A DNA stretch of 25,772 nucleotides from DATAES01 sp036493595 (lineage in GTDB: Bacteria > Actinomycetota > Acidimicrobiia > Acidimicrobiales > JACDCH01), in contig DASXPN010000110.1 in the NCBI GenBank assembly GCA_036493595.1, forward strand, positions 1-25,772, given 5' to 3'. Both the position numbers and the translations under genes were made by a program. Positions 1-6,493 of the stretch are shown here, in pieces (positions within the stretch are counted from its first letter, which is position 1; the number at the start of each line of letters is the position of its first letter). A model generated the notes under the pieces. That model saw only the letters and a program-made list of their open reading frames with translations. It made no database searches and was not told the origin of the DNA.

Positions 1-297
1 CGCCGTGAGCACCCGACCGACATCGGACCGGTCGATCTGTTGTGCCGCGACAGCGACGGCCGCGCCGTCGCCGTCGAGGTCAAGCGGCGAGGCGAGATCG
101 ACGGCGTCGAGCAGCTGACGAGATACCTCGACCGGATGAACCTCGATCCGATGCTGCGTCCCGTGCGCGGGATCTTTGTCGCACAAATGGTGAAGCATCA
201 GGCTCGTGTGCTCGCGGAGAGCCGCGGCATCGACTGGGTCGAAGTCGACTACGACGCGCTACGCGGACTCGAACCAGACACGCTCCGCCTGTTCTGA
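1..297 (+). CDS. nucS: Endonuclease NucS, C-terminal part (5' end outside window)
   Basis: The reading frame is open from base 1 and stops with TGA at 295-297; the N-terminus lies upstream of the window. NucS is the mismatch-specific endonuclease of the non-canonical (MutS/MutL-free) mismatch repair system in actinobacteria and archaea, and it cuts both strands at mismatches. The visible 98 residues carry the RecB-like nuclease core: IGPVDLL (Asp at 34-36), VAVEVKRRGEIDGVEQLTRY with the Glu and Lys of the D-E-K metal site, and the family ending VDYDALRGLEPDTLRLF. The N-terminal DNA-binding domain is not visible. It is convergent with the MaoC gene, leaving only 13 bp and no hairpin. The identification rests on family motifs I recognise; the catalytic residues are all present in the part seen. 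Confidence 0.93.
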   Translation, partial: RREHPTDIGPVDLLCRDSDGRAVAVEVKRRGEIDGVEQLTRYLDRMNLDPMLRPVRGIFVAQMVKHQARVLAESRGIDWVEVDYDALRGLEPDTLRLF

Positions 298-310
298 CGC
301 AATACCGCGG

Positions 311-1159
311 TCAGTTGAAGCGGCACAGACCGTTGTCGAGGACGACCACGTCGCCGGGCCGGCGCGTCTGGAAGATGGCTTCGCCCTCGCCGGTGATCCA
401 CATCGACACCGTCAGCTCGTCGCCGGGGAACACGGGCGAGCTGAAACGTCCCTCCATCGAGTTGAACTTCGACGGGTCGGATCCGCACAACGTGTGCAGC
501 AGGGCGCGGCCGGTGAAGCCGTACGTGCAGAGCCCGTGCAGGATCGGCGTGTCGAAGCCCGCGGCCTCGGCGAAGCGCGGGTCCGAGTGGAGAGGGTTGC
601 GGTCACCCGACAGCCGGTAGACGAGCGCCTGGTCACGACCGGTCGTGTACTTCACGACGTGATCGGGCTCGCGCTCAGGCGCGGTCGGACGGTCGCTGCC
701 GCTCGGCCCGCGGTCACCGCCCCAGCCACCTTCGCCGCGGATGAACGCCGCGGAGCGCGTCGTGAACATCGGGTCGCCCGTCGTTGCGTCGACCGACTCG
801 GTCTCGGTGACGATGACCGCACCGGAGCCCTTGTCGAAGATGCCGGTCACCGTCGTGACCGAGCGACAGGTGCCGGCGACCGGGATCGGCTGGTGCAGCT
901 CGATCGCCTGCTCGCCGTGCACGAGCATGGTCCAGTTCACCTCGCCGAGCGCATCCCACGCACCGCGACCGCCGATCGGGAGCACGACACCCATCGTGGG
1001 AAGAACCTGCTGGTCGACGCCTTGGGTGTTCTCCGTCGTGAACGGGAGCTCGTCGACGCCGCAACCGACGCCCAGCGCGTAGATGATCGCGTCCTTCGAG
1101 TCCCAACTCCTCTCGCCCGGTTCTCCTTGGGCGCCGACGGCGTCATGGTTGAGTGGCAT
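311..1159 (-). CDS. MaoC-type (R)-specific enoyl-CoA hydratase, double hot-dog
   Basis: 282 residues, the usual length of the two-hot-dog hydratase 2 of peroxisomal MFE2/HSD17B4 and of actinobacterial homologues. It should add water to a trans-2-enoyl-CoA to give the (3R)-hydroxyacyl-CoA in the cytoplasm. The N-terminal half (residues 1-140) is the degenerate hot-dog. The C-terminal half carries the hydratase signature YRLSGDRNPLHSDPRFAEAAG, with catalytic Asp186 and His191, followed by FDTPILHGLCTYG. The ATG at 1159 was chosen because MPLNHDAVGA and the following SWDSKDAIIYALGVG match the usual N-terminus. Upstream in-frame codons lie inside the hydrolase gene and look non-coding. The start overlaps the end of the hydrolase by 17 nt, so translation is probably coupled. 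It is the last gene of the SDR > hydrolase > MaoC operon. Substrate unknown. Confidence 0.9.
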   Translation of the reverse strand: MPLNHDAVGAQGEPGERSWDSKDAIIYALGVGCGVDELPFTTENTQGVDQQVLPTMGVVLPIGGRGAWDALGEVNWTMLVHGEQAIELHQPIPVAGTCRSVTTVTGIFDKGSGAVIVTETESVDATTGDPMFTTRSAAFIRGEGGWGGDRGPSGSDRPTAPEREPDHVVKYTTGRDQALVYRLSGDRNPLHSDPRFAEAAGFDTPILHGLCTYGFTGRALLHTLCGSDPSKFNSMEGRFSSPVFPGDELTVSMWITGEGEAIFQTRRPGDVVVLDNGLCRFN

Positions 1160-2063
1160 TCGCTTCCTTTCGTCGAACGTGTGAGACGAGGTTGGTGAGA
1201 AGTGACTCCCACCGTACGAGCGGCAAGAGGTGCGACGCTTCGAGGACTTCGAGCGTCGCACCCGGGATGCGATCGGCCAGCCAGCGCCCGGCGGCCGGAC
1301 CGAGCGTCGCGTCGTCCGTGCCGTACCACAAGACGACGGGTACCTCGATCGACGAGAGCGGGAACGTCCACGGCGACACCATGCACCGCAGGTCACGGAT
1401 GACACCCTCGAGGCCTTGTTCGACCGCGGCGACAGCTGCAAGCGCGAGCTGGTCGACGAGTCCGCCGACTGCGAACAGGTCGCGAAGATACGCAGCGGAC
1501 TTCCCCTCGACCAAGTGCTCGCGGGCGATGTCGAGCGTCATGTCGGTGGACGCGAGCAACGGCGCCACCTCATCCGCGAACTCGACCACCGTCATCGATC
1601 CCATCGTCGCGGTGCGCGTCGCGATCACGGGGTCGAGCGCCGAGAACACATCGGGGTCGGCGTCCGCTTCGATCGGCACCTGACCTGCGGCCACGCCCGC
1701 GACCGCGATTCGCGACGGATGCAACGACGCGAGCGCGAGGGCGCCCGGGCCACCGGATGACCAGCCCAACACCGCGAACCGATCGAGCTCCAGCGCGTCC
1801 GCGAGCGCGATGACATCCGCCGCGAGTCCGACGTCGTCCTCGTCCACAGCCGCATCACTGCGCCCATAGCCCGGCCGGTCGACCGCGATCACTCGCGCGC
1901 CCGCTGCGCGAGCGGCGTCGTCGCCCAAAGGCGGGCGAGTCAACCGACAATCGGGGCAGCCGTGTAGATATACGACCGGCACGCCGCCCGGATCACCGAG
2001 ATCGTCGTACGCCAGGCGTCGCCCGCCGGCCAGTGTGGCGAGGCCAGTGGGAGCAGGGATCAA
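1143..2063 (-). CDS. Alpha/beta-hydrolase fold protein
   Basis: 306 residues from a TTG start at 2063. This start sits in a TTGA overlap with the stop of the SDR gene and has AGGAC and AAGGG upstream; the longer frame upstream reads as low-quality Arg/Ser-rich sequence in the SDR gene. Alpha/beta-hydrolase landmarks are present. The oxyanion strand is VPVVYLHGCPDCR (29-40). The nucleophile elbow is GWSSGG with Ser102. The acid is in LWYGTDD (Asp250 or 251) and the general base in EASHLLPL (His278). It lacks a signal peptide, so it acts in the cytoplasm. Position between an SDR and a MaoC hydratase suggests hydrolysis of an ester, lactone or thioester intermediate in the same catabolic route. 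That is an inference from context; the fold alone does not set the substrate. Confidence 0.87.
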   Translation of the reverse strand: MIPAPTGLATLAGGRRLAYDDLGDPGGVPVVYLHGCPDCRLTRPPLGDDAARAAGARVIAVDRPGYGRSDAAVDEDDVGLAADVIALADALELDRFAVLGWSSGGPGALALASLHPSRIAVAGVAAGQVPIEADADPDVFSALDPVIATRTATMGSMTVVEFADEVAPLLASTDMTLDIAREHLVEGKSAAYLRDLFAVGGLVDQLALAAVAAVEQGLEGVIRDLRCMVSPWTFPLSSIEVPVVLWYGTDDATLGPAAGRWLADRIPGATLEVLEASHLLPLVRWESLLTNLVSHVRRKEANATQP

Positions 2064-2965
2064 CCCTTGCGGTCCTGCCCGTTCATGTCGGCGTTCGGAC
2101 GGGCTTGGCTCAGCAGCTCTCGCGCGATCGCGTCGACTTGCGTCGGATCGTCGAGCGCTGCTGCGGTCGGACCGCGGTGCCAGCTCTCGGCGACGGCGAA
2201 CACCCGGCCCGAGGCTTCGAACACGCGGCCGGTGACGCCGGCTGACTGCTTCGACGCCAACCACGTCGCCACTGGCGCGATCCAACGCGGCGACATCATC
2301 TCCTTGTCCTCTTCGGACGCTTGGCCCATGCCGAGGTTCTCGGTCATGCGCGTGAGCGCGGCGGGCGCGATGGCGTTCACGGTCACGCCGTACCGGCCGA
2401 GCTCGTACGAGCTGATGATGGTGAAGGCGCCGATGCCCATCTTCGCCGCGCCGTAGTTGGTCTGGCCCGGGTTGCCGTAGATCCCCGACACCGAAGCCGT
2501 GTTGATCACACGTGCGTCGTTCGTCTCGCCGGCCTTGACCCGGTCACGCCAGTAGGTCGCGGCCCAGCGGGTCGGTGCGAACGTGCCCCTCAGGTGGACC
2601 TTGATGACCGCGTCCCACTCTTCCTCGGTCATGTTCACGAGCATGCGGTCGCGCAGGATGCCGGCGTTGTTGATGAGCACATCGAGGCCGCCGAAGTGTT
2701 CGACGGCGGTGTTGATCAACCGCTGCGCGCCCTCCCAGTCGGAGATGTCGTCACCGTTCGACACAGCCTGACCACCGGCGGCGACGATCTCGTCGACCAC
2801 GTCCTGGGCCGGACCGGTCGAGCGACCGCTTCCGTCCATCTCGCCACCGAGGTCGTTCACCACGACCTTGGCCCCGTGCGAGGCGAGCATCAGCGCGTGC
2901 TCGCGGCCGATGCCGCGGCCCGCGCCCGTCACGATGCAGATCCGGTCTTCGCACATTCCTGCCAC
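2060..2965 (-). CDS. SDR-family 3-hydroxyacyl-CoA dehydrogenase, MFE2/HSD17B4-like
   Basis: 301 residues, a classical-size SDR with the extended C-terminus of the peroxisomal MFE2 dehydrogenase unit. The Rossmann motif TGAGRGIG is at 13-20. Asp38 after VVVN predicts NAD(H) preference. NNAG is at 99-102, and the catalytic triad is Ser158, Tyr171 and Lys175 (YGAAK). Expected reaction: oxidation of a (3R)-hydroxyacyl-CoA, or of a hydroxysteroid-like substrate, made by the MaoC hydratase of the same operon. The start is uncertain. GTG 2965 gives MAGMC, has GGGGGA 8 nt upstream and matches the G-[IM]-C N-terminus of relatives. ATG 2956 is the alternative; AGGA is too close to it to act as a ribosome binding site. 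First gene of the operon, its stop overlaps the hydrolase start by 4 nt. Confidence 0.88.
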   Translation of the reverse strand: MAGMCEDRICIVTGAGRGIGREHALMLASHGAKVVVNDLGGEMDGSGRSTGPAQDVVDEIVAAGGQAVSNGDDISDWEGAQRLINTAVEHFGGLDVLINNAGILRDRMLVNMTEEEWDAVIKVHLRGTFAPTRWAATYWRDRVKAGETNDARVINTASVSGIYGNPGQTNYGAAKMGIGAFTIISSYELGRYGVTVNAIAPAALTRMTENLGMGQASEEDKEMMSPRWIAPVATWLASKQSAGVTGRVFEASGRVFAVAESWHRGPTAAALDDPTQVDAIARELLSQARPNADMNGQDRKG

Positions 2966-3037
2966 GTAACCCGTCCCCCTGTTCGACGCCGGTCCGGCGC
3001 CATCGATCGTCGGTCGGGCCTCATCTTGTGGAGCGTG
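2966..3037. promoter_or_regulatory. Divergent intergenic region, SDR operon / VanW gene
   Basis: These 72 bp separate two divergently transcribed genes and must hold the promoters or 5' ends for both. On the minus strand GGGGGA gives a ribosome binding site for GTG 2965. On the plus strand GGAG (3030-3033) precedes ATG 3038. I could not assign a convincing -35/-10 pair in either direction. A weak palindromic stretch GGTCCGGCGCC sits in the middle (about 2991-3001). Confidence 0.4.
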
Positions 3038-4750
3038 ATGCAGTCGGCGCCAGTCGTCGTGCCATCGTTGTGGATGCCCCGACACACATCGACGCGCCGC
3101 CGCCGGTGGAAACGGTGGTTGCTCGCCGTGATCCCGGTGGCAGTGATCGTGGTGTTGCTGGCGGCGTGGGGCATCGACCTCCACGGGCACGACGGGCGGG
3201 TCAGCCGCAACGTGTCGCTCGCGGGCCACGACGTGGGCGGTGACTCTCGGGACGAGCTCACCGCCGAGGTGCATCGTGACGCTGCGGCCGCGCAAACCGC
3301 GCCCGTGCATGTCGTCACGCCCACCGCAACGTTCGACACGACGGCCGCGGCGCTCGGACTTTCGCTCGACGAGCCCGCCACCGTCGCCGCGGTGCTGCAC
3401 GTCGGCCATGAAGGCAGCCCGCTCCTTCGTCCGATCCGGTGGGTGTCGTCGATCTTTTCGACCCGCAAGGTCAAGGCTCACTACGCGGTCGATCGGGCCA
3501 CGGCGGCGAGCGACGTGCGGACCATCGAAGGCGACGCACACGTCGACCCGGTCGAACCGTCTCTCGCCGCCGCGCCCGACGGCACCATCACCGTGGTCGC
3601 GGGCACCCCGGGGACGGGCATCGACTCCGATGAGCTCACCGCTGCCCTCCTCGCTGCTGCACCGAACCGCTCGCCGTCAGATCCGTTGGCAGTGCACGTG
3701 GGGCGAGGGGCGATCGCGCCGCACTTCGCCGACGCCGACGCGCAGCGCGTCGCAGATCAGGCGAACGGGCTCACGCACCGCTCGCTGACCATCACGATCG
3801 GGTCCATGACGCAACCCATCGCCGCACCGACGATCGCGTCCTGGCTGCGGGCGGTTCCCACCGCCGACGGTCTCGCGCTCGGGATCGACGAAGCTGCGGT
3901 CATCGGCGCGCTCGGCATGCAGTTCGGTGCGGCCGGCCAGCCCGCGGTCGACGCCACCTTCACGGTCGAGGACGGCAAGCCGGTGCTGCATCCGAGCCAA
4001 GACGGCACCGGGTGCTGCGAGCCAGGCACGGGGGCGAAGGTGTTCGACGCGCTGCAAGCCAACAACGCGACACTGACGCTCGCGGTCACCGTGCAGCATC
4101 CACAGCTCACCACCGACGCCGCCAAGCAGCTCGGCATCGTGGAAGAGGTCGGTCAGCCGGACATGTTCGGGCCCACGACCCATCATGCGTGTTGCCAGTC
4201 GAGGGTGACGAACATCCACCTCATCGCCGACATCGTGCGCGGTCACGTGATCCTTCCCGGGGAGACGTTCTCGGTGAACGACTTCGTCGGCAAGCGCACC
4301 GCGGCCCGCGGCTTCGTCGACGCGCCCGTCATCTACGACGCGACAGAAGCGCACGACATCGGCGGCGGGGTCTCGCAGTTCGCGACGACGATGTTCAACG
4401 CGTCGTTCTTCGCCGGCATGGATCTCGTCGAGTACCAGTCGCATTCGATCTACCTGAGCCGCTACCCGCGTGGGCGCGAGGCGACCATCTCGTGGCCGTC
4501 ACCCGATCTCAAGGTCAAGAACTCCACGCCCTACGGCATGCTGATATGGCCGACGTACGACGACACCACGCTGACCGTGCACCTCTACTCGACGCACTTC
4601 GTCGACGTGGCCGCCGGTCCCACCAGTGACAAGCCGAGTGGTGTCTGCACCCGCGTGACCACACCACGTACGCGCACCTACGTCGATGGTCACGTGGCCA
4701 ACGACTCGGTATCCGCGCTCTACCAACCGGCGGACGGCGTGCGCTGCTGA
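3038..4750 (+). CDS. Membrane-anchored VanW-family protein with peptidoglycan-binding-like repeats
   Basis: 570 residues. A short basic cytoplasmic tail (RRRRWKRW) is followed by one hydrophobic segment at 27-45, so the bulk is outside the membrane. The middle, about 60-360, resembles the tandem YoaR/PG_binding_4-type domains that commonly precede VanW. The C-terminal VanW domain (about 388-517) has RVTNIHLIADIVRG, ILPGETFSVND, the IGGGVSQFATTMFNA core and DLKVKNSTPYGMLI. VanW was first seen in vancomycin-resistance clusters, but its biochemical role is not settled; a role in cell-envelope or peptidoglycan processes is inferred. The extracytoplasmic part has CC at 326-327 and 385-386 plus single Cys at 537 and 570, suggesting disulfides. 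ATG 3038 was chosen for the GGAG before it; ATG 3074 would still keep the membrane segment. Confidence 0.88.
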   Translation: MQSAPVVVPSLWMPRHTSTRRRRWKRWLLAVIPVAVIVVLLAAWGIDLHGHDGRVSRNVSLAGHDVGGDSRDELTAEVHRDAAAAQTAPVHVVTPTATFDTTAAALGLSLDEPATVAAVLHVGHEGSPLLRPIRWVSSIFSTRKVKAHYAVDRATAASDVRTIEGDAHVDPVEPSLAAAPDGTITVVAGTPGTGIDSDELTAALLAAAPNRSPSDPLAVHVGRGAIAPHFADADAQRVADQANGLTHRSLTITIGSMTQPIAAPTIASWLRAVPTADGLALGIDEAAVIGALGMQFGAAGQPAVDATFTVEDGKPVLHPSQDGTGCCEPGTGAKVFDALQANNATLTLAVTVQHPQLTTDAAKQLGIVEEVGQPDMFGPTTHHACCQSRVTNIHLIADIVRGHVILPGETFSVNDFVGKRTAARGFVDAPVIYDATEAHDIGGGVSQFATTMFNASFFAGMDLVEYQSHSIYLSRYPRGREATISWPSPDLKVKNSTPYGMLIWPTYDDTTLTVHLYSTHFVDVAAGPTSDKPSGVCTRVTTPRTRTYVDGHVANDSVSALYQPADGVRC

Positions 4751-4802
4751 GGGGTGTGATGATGCGCACCCGCGAACAGCACCGCGAACAAAGGAACGGC
4801 GT

Positions 4803-5081
4803 ATGCATGCAGTGGTTGTGCAAGTGGAGATCACAGCGGGTCGGACGGACGAGGCCACGCAGATGTTGCTCGACGTGGTGGTTCCGAGCTCTCGCCAGGC
4901 TCCCGGCTTCCACGCCGGGTTCTGGATGCGCAGTGACGATGGCACCCATGGCGCATCGCTCGAAGTCTTCGAGTCGGCGAACGAGGCGCGCGCTTTCATC
5001 GACAGCCTGGGGGAGATGCCCGAGGGCAGCCCCGTCCGCATCGCCAGCGCCGAGGTGATGGAAGTGGTCGCCAACGCCTGA
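4803..5081 (+). CDS. Small ABM-like (dimeric alpha/beta barrel) protein
   Basis: 92 residues from ATG 4803, preceded by AAAGGA 7 nt upstream. The pattern MHAVVVQVEITAGRTDEATQMLL, then APGFHAGFWMRSDDGTHGASLEVFESANEARAF, fits the beta-alpha-beta-beta-alpha-beta ferredoxin-like fold of antibiotic biosynthesis monooxygenase and dimeric alpha/beta barrel proteins. These proteins work as dimers in the cytoplasm. Many act as cofactor-free oxygenases or heme-degrading enzymes, but others have no known activity, and I see no diagnostic residue. It lies 52 bp after the VanW gene and 49 bp before the predicted leaderless start of the ArsR gene, so it may be transcribed with VanW. The fold call is moderately secure; the function is not known. 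Confidence 0.75.
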   Translation: MHAVVVQVEITAGRTDEATQMLLDVVVPSSRQAPGFHAGFWMRSDDGTHGASLEVFESANEARAFIDSLGEMPEGSPVRIASAEVMEVVANA

Positions 5082-5092
5082 CCTGAAAAGCC

Positions 5093-5122
5093 TTGACCCC
5101 AGGACATTGGTCAGTGTCTACT
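5093..5122 (+). promoter_or_regulatory. Candidate promoter of the arsR-type gene
   Basis: TTGACC (5093-5098) and TCTACT (5117-5122) are separated by 18 nt. The hexamers match the general sigma-70-type pattern at 5 of 6 and 4 of 6 positions. Transcription would start near 5129-5131, at the GTG start codon, giving a leaderless mRNA. Confidence 0.5.
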
Positions 5123-5145
5123 TACCGTTAGTGACGACTTACCAA
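5107..5145. promoter_or_regulatory. 39-bp imperfect dyad, candidate ArsR-family operator
   Basis: Thirteen of nineteen base pairs match between the left arm 5107-5125 (TTGGTnAGT....ACTnAC) and the right arm 5127-5145 (GTnAGT....ACTnACCAA), centred on 5126. It overlaps the predicted -10 element and the GTG start codon of the ArsR-family gene, which is where an autorepressor would bind. Confidence 0.5.
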
Positions 5146-5454
5146 GTGGCGGGGAACGGCTTGGGTGCCCTCGGCGATCCGACCCGGCGAGCGATCTTCG
5201 AATTGCTCGCCGACGGTCCCCTCGCCGTGGGTGAGCTCGCCAATCGCGTGCCGGTGAGCCGCCCTGCGGTCTCCCAACATCTCGCGGTGTTGAAGGAGGC
5301 CGGACTGGTAGCGGATCGCCAACACGGCACCCGGCGGCTGTACCAGGCCGACCCGGACGGCGTCGGCGCCCTGCGCGCCTACTTCGACCGGTTCTGGGAC
5401 CGATCGCTCGCTGCGTTCAAGGCAGCAGTCGAAGAGAGAGGCGACCACAAATGA
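5131..5454 (+). CDS. ArsR-family winged-helix transcriptional regulator
   Basis: 107 residues from GTG 5131; TTG 5107 would add eight residues but lies inside the predicted operator. The winged helix reads LGDPTRRAIFELLADGPLAVGEL, then the recognition region VSRPAVSQHLAVLKEAGLV at about 42-60, with the wing ADRQHGTRRLYQ. No metal-binding ELCVCDL-type cysteines are present, so it is not a classic arsenic sensor. It belongs to the ArsR group usually paired with AHSA1/SRPBCC proteins. Its TGA overlaps the ATG of the SRPBCC gene (ATGA), so the two are co-translated. Likely an autorepressor of this two-gene operon; the ligand is unknown. Confidence 0.9.
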   Translation: MTTYQVAGNGLGALGDPTRRAIFELLADGPLAVGELANRVPVSRPAVSQHLAVLKEAGLVADRQHGTRRLYQADPDGVGALRAYFDRFWDRSLAAFKAAVEERGDHK

Positions 5455-5924
5455 TCGAGCAGGACGAAGCCACCGCGGTCCGCAAGTCCATCACCGTCGA
5501 CGCGCCCCAGGCCCGAGCCTTCGAGGTCTTCACCGCGGAGTTCGACAGGTGGTGGCCGCGATCGCACCACATCGGCGAGTCGGACATGGCCGAGGCAGTG
5601 ATGGAGTGCACGCCCGGCGGTCGGTGGTACGAGCGCGACGCCGCCGGCAACGAGTGCGAGTGGGGACGCGTGGCCGCGTACGAACCGCCGGACCGCATCG
5701 TGTTGGTCTGGCAGCTCGACAGCGAGTTCCGTTACGACCCCGACCTCGTCACGCATGTCGAGGTGCGCTTCGTCGCCGAGGGACCGGATCGCACACGCGT
5801 CGACCTCGAGCACCGAGACCTCGACCGGTATGGCGACGACCTCGAGAAGATGCGCACGACGTTCGACTCGCCGGGTGGATGGAACGGGCTCATCGAGATG
5901 TACGCGGCAGCCGTCATCGGCTGA
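5451..5924 (+). CDS. SRPBCC / AHSA1-type ligand-binding protein
   Basis: 157 residues. Recognisable START-like features: VRKSITVDAPQARAFEVFTAEFDRWW at the N-terminus, the central GGRWYERDAAGNECEWGRVAAYEPPDRIVLVWQL strands, and the long C-terminal helix starting at GGWNGLIEMY. The SRPBCC fold forms a deep hydrophobic cavity; family members bind or act on small hydrophobic ligands. In many actinobacteria such genes sit directly after an ArsR regulator, as here (4-nt ATGA overlap), which suggests the regulator responds to the same ligand or stress. Cytoplasmic; no catalytic function can be assigned from sequence. Confidence 0.87.
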   Translation: MIEQDEATAVRKSITVDAPQARAFEVFTAEFDRWWPRSHHIGESDMAEAVMECTPGGRWYERDAAGNECEWGRVAAYEPPDRIVLVWQLDSEFRYDPDLVTHVEVRFVAEGPDRTRVDLEHRDLDRYGDDLEKMRTTFDSPGGWNGLIEMYAAAVIG

Positions 5925-5946
5925 GCGACGGTGGAATCATGTGCGC

Positions 5947-6483
5947 ATGACCAAAGTGCGCCGTGTCGTGACGGGACAGAACGCCGACGGGAAGTCGGTG
6001 TTCGTGTCCGACGAACAAGTCGACCCGACGACGTTGGCGTTGCTGCCGGGCTATGAGTTCCACCGCTTGTGGGCGGCCGACGCCGTGCCCGCGCTGCCCA
6101 CGAGCGGTGACGAGGCATCGGCGCCGGCGTACTTCCCGCCCACCGGCGGCTTCCGCTTCGGGTTCTTCAGCGTGCCGCCCGCAGGCGTCGACATCCCACC
6201 CGACCTCGACATCAATGCCGCGCTCGCAGAGATGGACGAGAAGATGCCCGGCATGGCCGCGCCCATGGAGCCGGACAACCCGGGGATGCACACCACCGAC
6301 ACCATCGACTTCGAAGTCGTGCTCTCGGGTGAGGTCATCTGCGAGCTCGACGACGGCGCCGAGGTGACGTTGAAGAAGGGCGACACCTTCGTGCAGAACG
6401 GCACCCGGCACCGTTGGCGCAATCCCGGCAGCGAAACGGTCGTGCTGTTCGTGGCGCTTCTGGGTGCGGAGCGTCGCAAGTAA
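5947..6483 (+). CDS. Cupin-domain protein
   Basis: 178 residues from ATG 5947. The cupin barrel is in the C-terminal half: HTTDTIDFEVVLSGEV (115-130) with His115 and Glu123, then LKKGDTFVQNGTRHRWRNPG (142-161) with His155. These give a probable metal site, though motif 1 keeps only one of its two usual histidines. The N-terminal half (TGQNADGKSVFVSDEQV) is typical of a single-domain cupin group found near oxidoreductases. The exact reaction is unknown; family members include dioxygenases, isomerases and ligand sensors. TGGAAT at 5932-5937 could be a -10 for a nearly leaderless message. Its TAA stop is reused as the start of the -10 hexamer of the next gene. Confidence 0.85.
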   Translation: MTKVRRVVTGQNADGKSVFVSDEQVDPTTLALLPGYEFHRLWAADAVPALPTSGDEASAPAYFPPTGGFRFGFFSVPPAGVDIPPDLDINAALAEMDEKMPGMAAPMEPDNPGMHTTDTIDFEVVLSGEVICELDDGAEVTLKKGDTFVQNGTRHRWRNPGSETVVLFVALLGAERRK

Positions 6484-6493
6484 CGTCGCACCG
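6481..6493 (+). promoter_or_regulatory. Candidate -10 element with leaderless spacing before GGR gene
   Basis: TAACGT (6481-6486) stands exactly 7 nt before ATG 6494, and its TAA is the stop codon of the cupin gene. There is no Shine-Dalgarno sequence in the 10-nt gap. The -35 region is poor (TTCTGG at 6458-6463). Confidence 0.4.

Noticed and set aside
2321..3037. Long in-frame N-terminal extension of the VanW protein
   Set aside because: It is antisense to the SDR gene; the basic and membrane segment after ATG 3038 makes a proper membrane-protein start.
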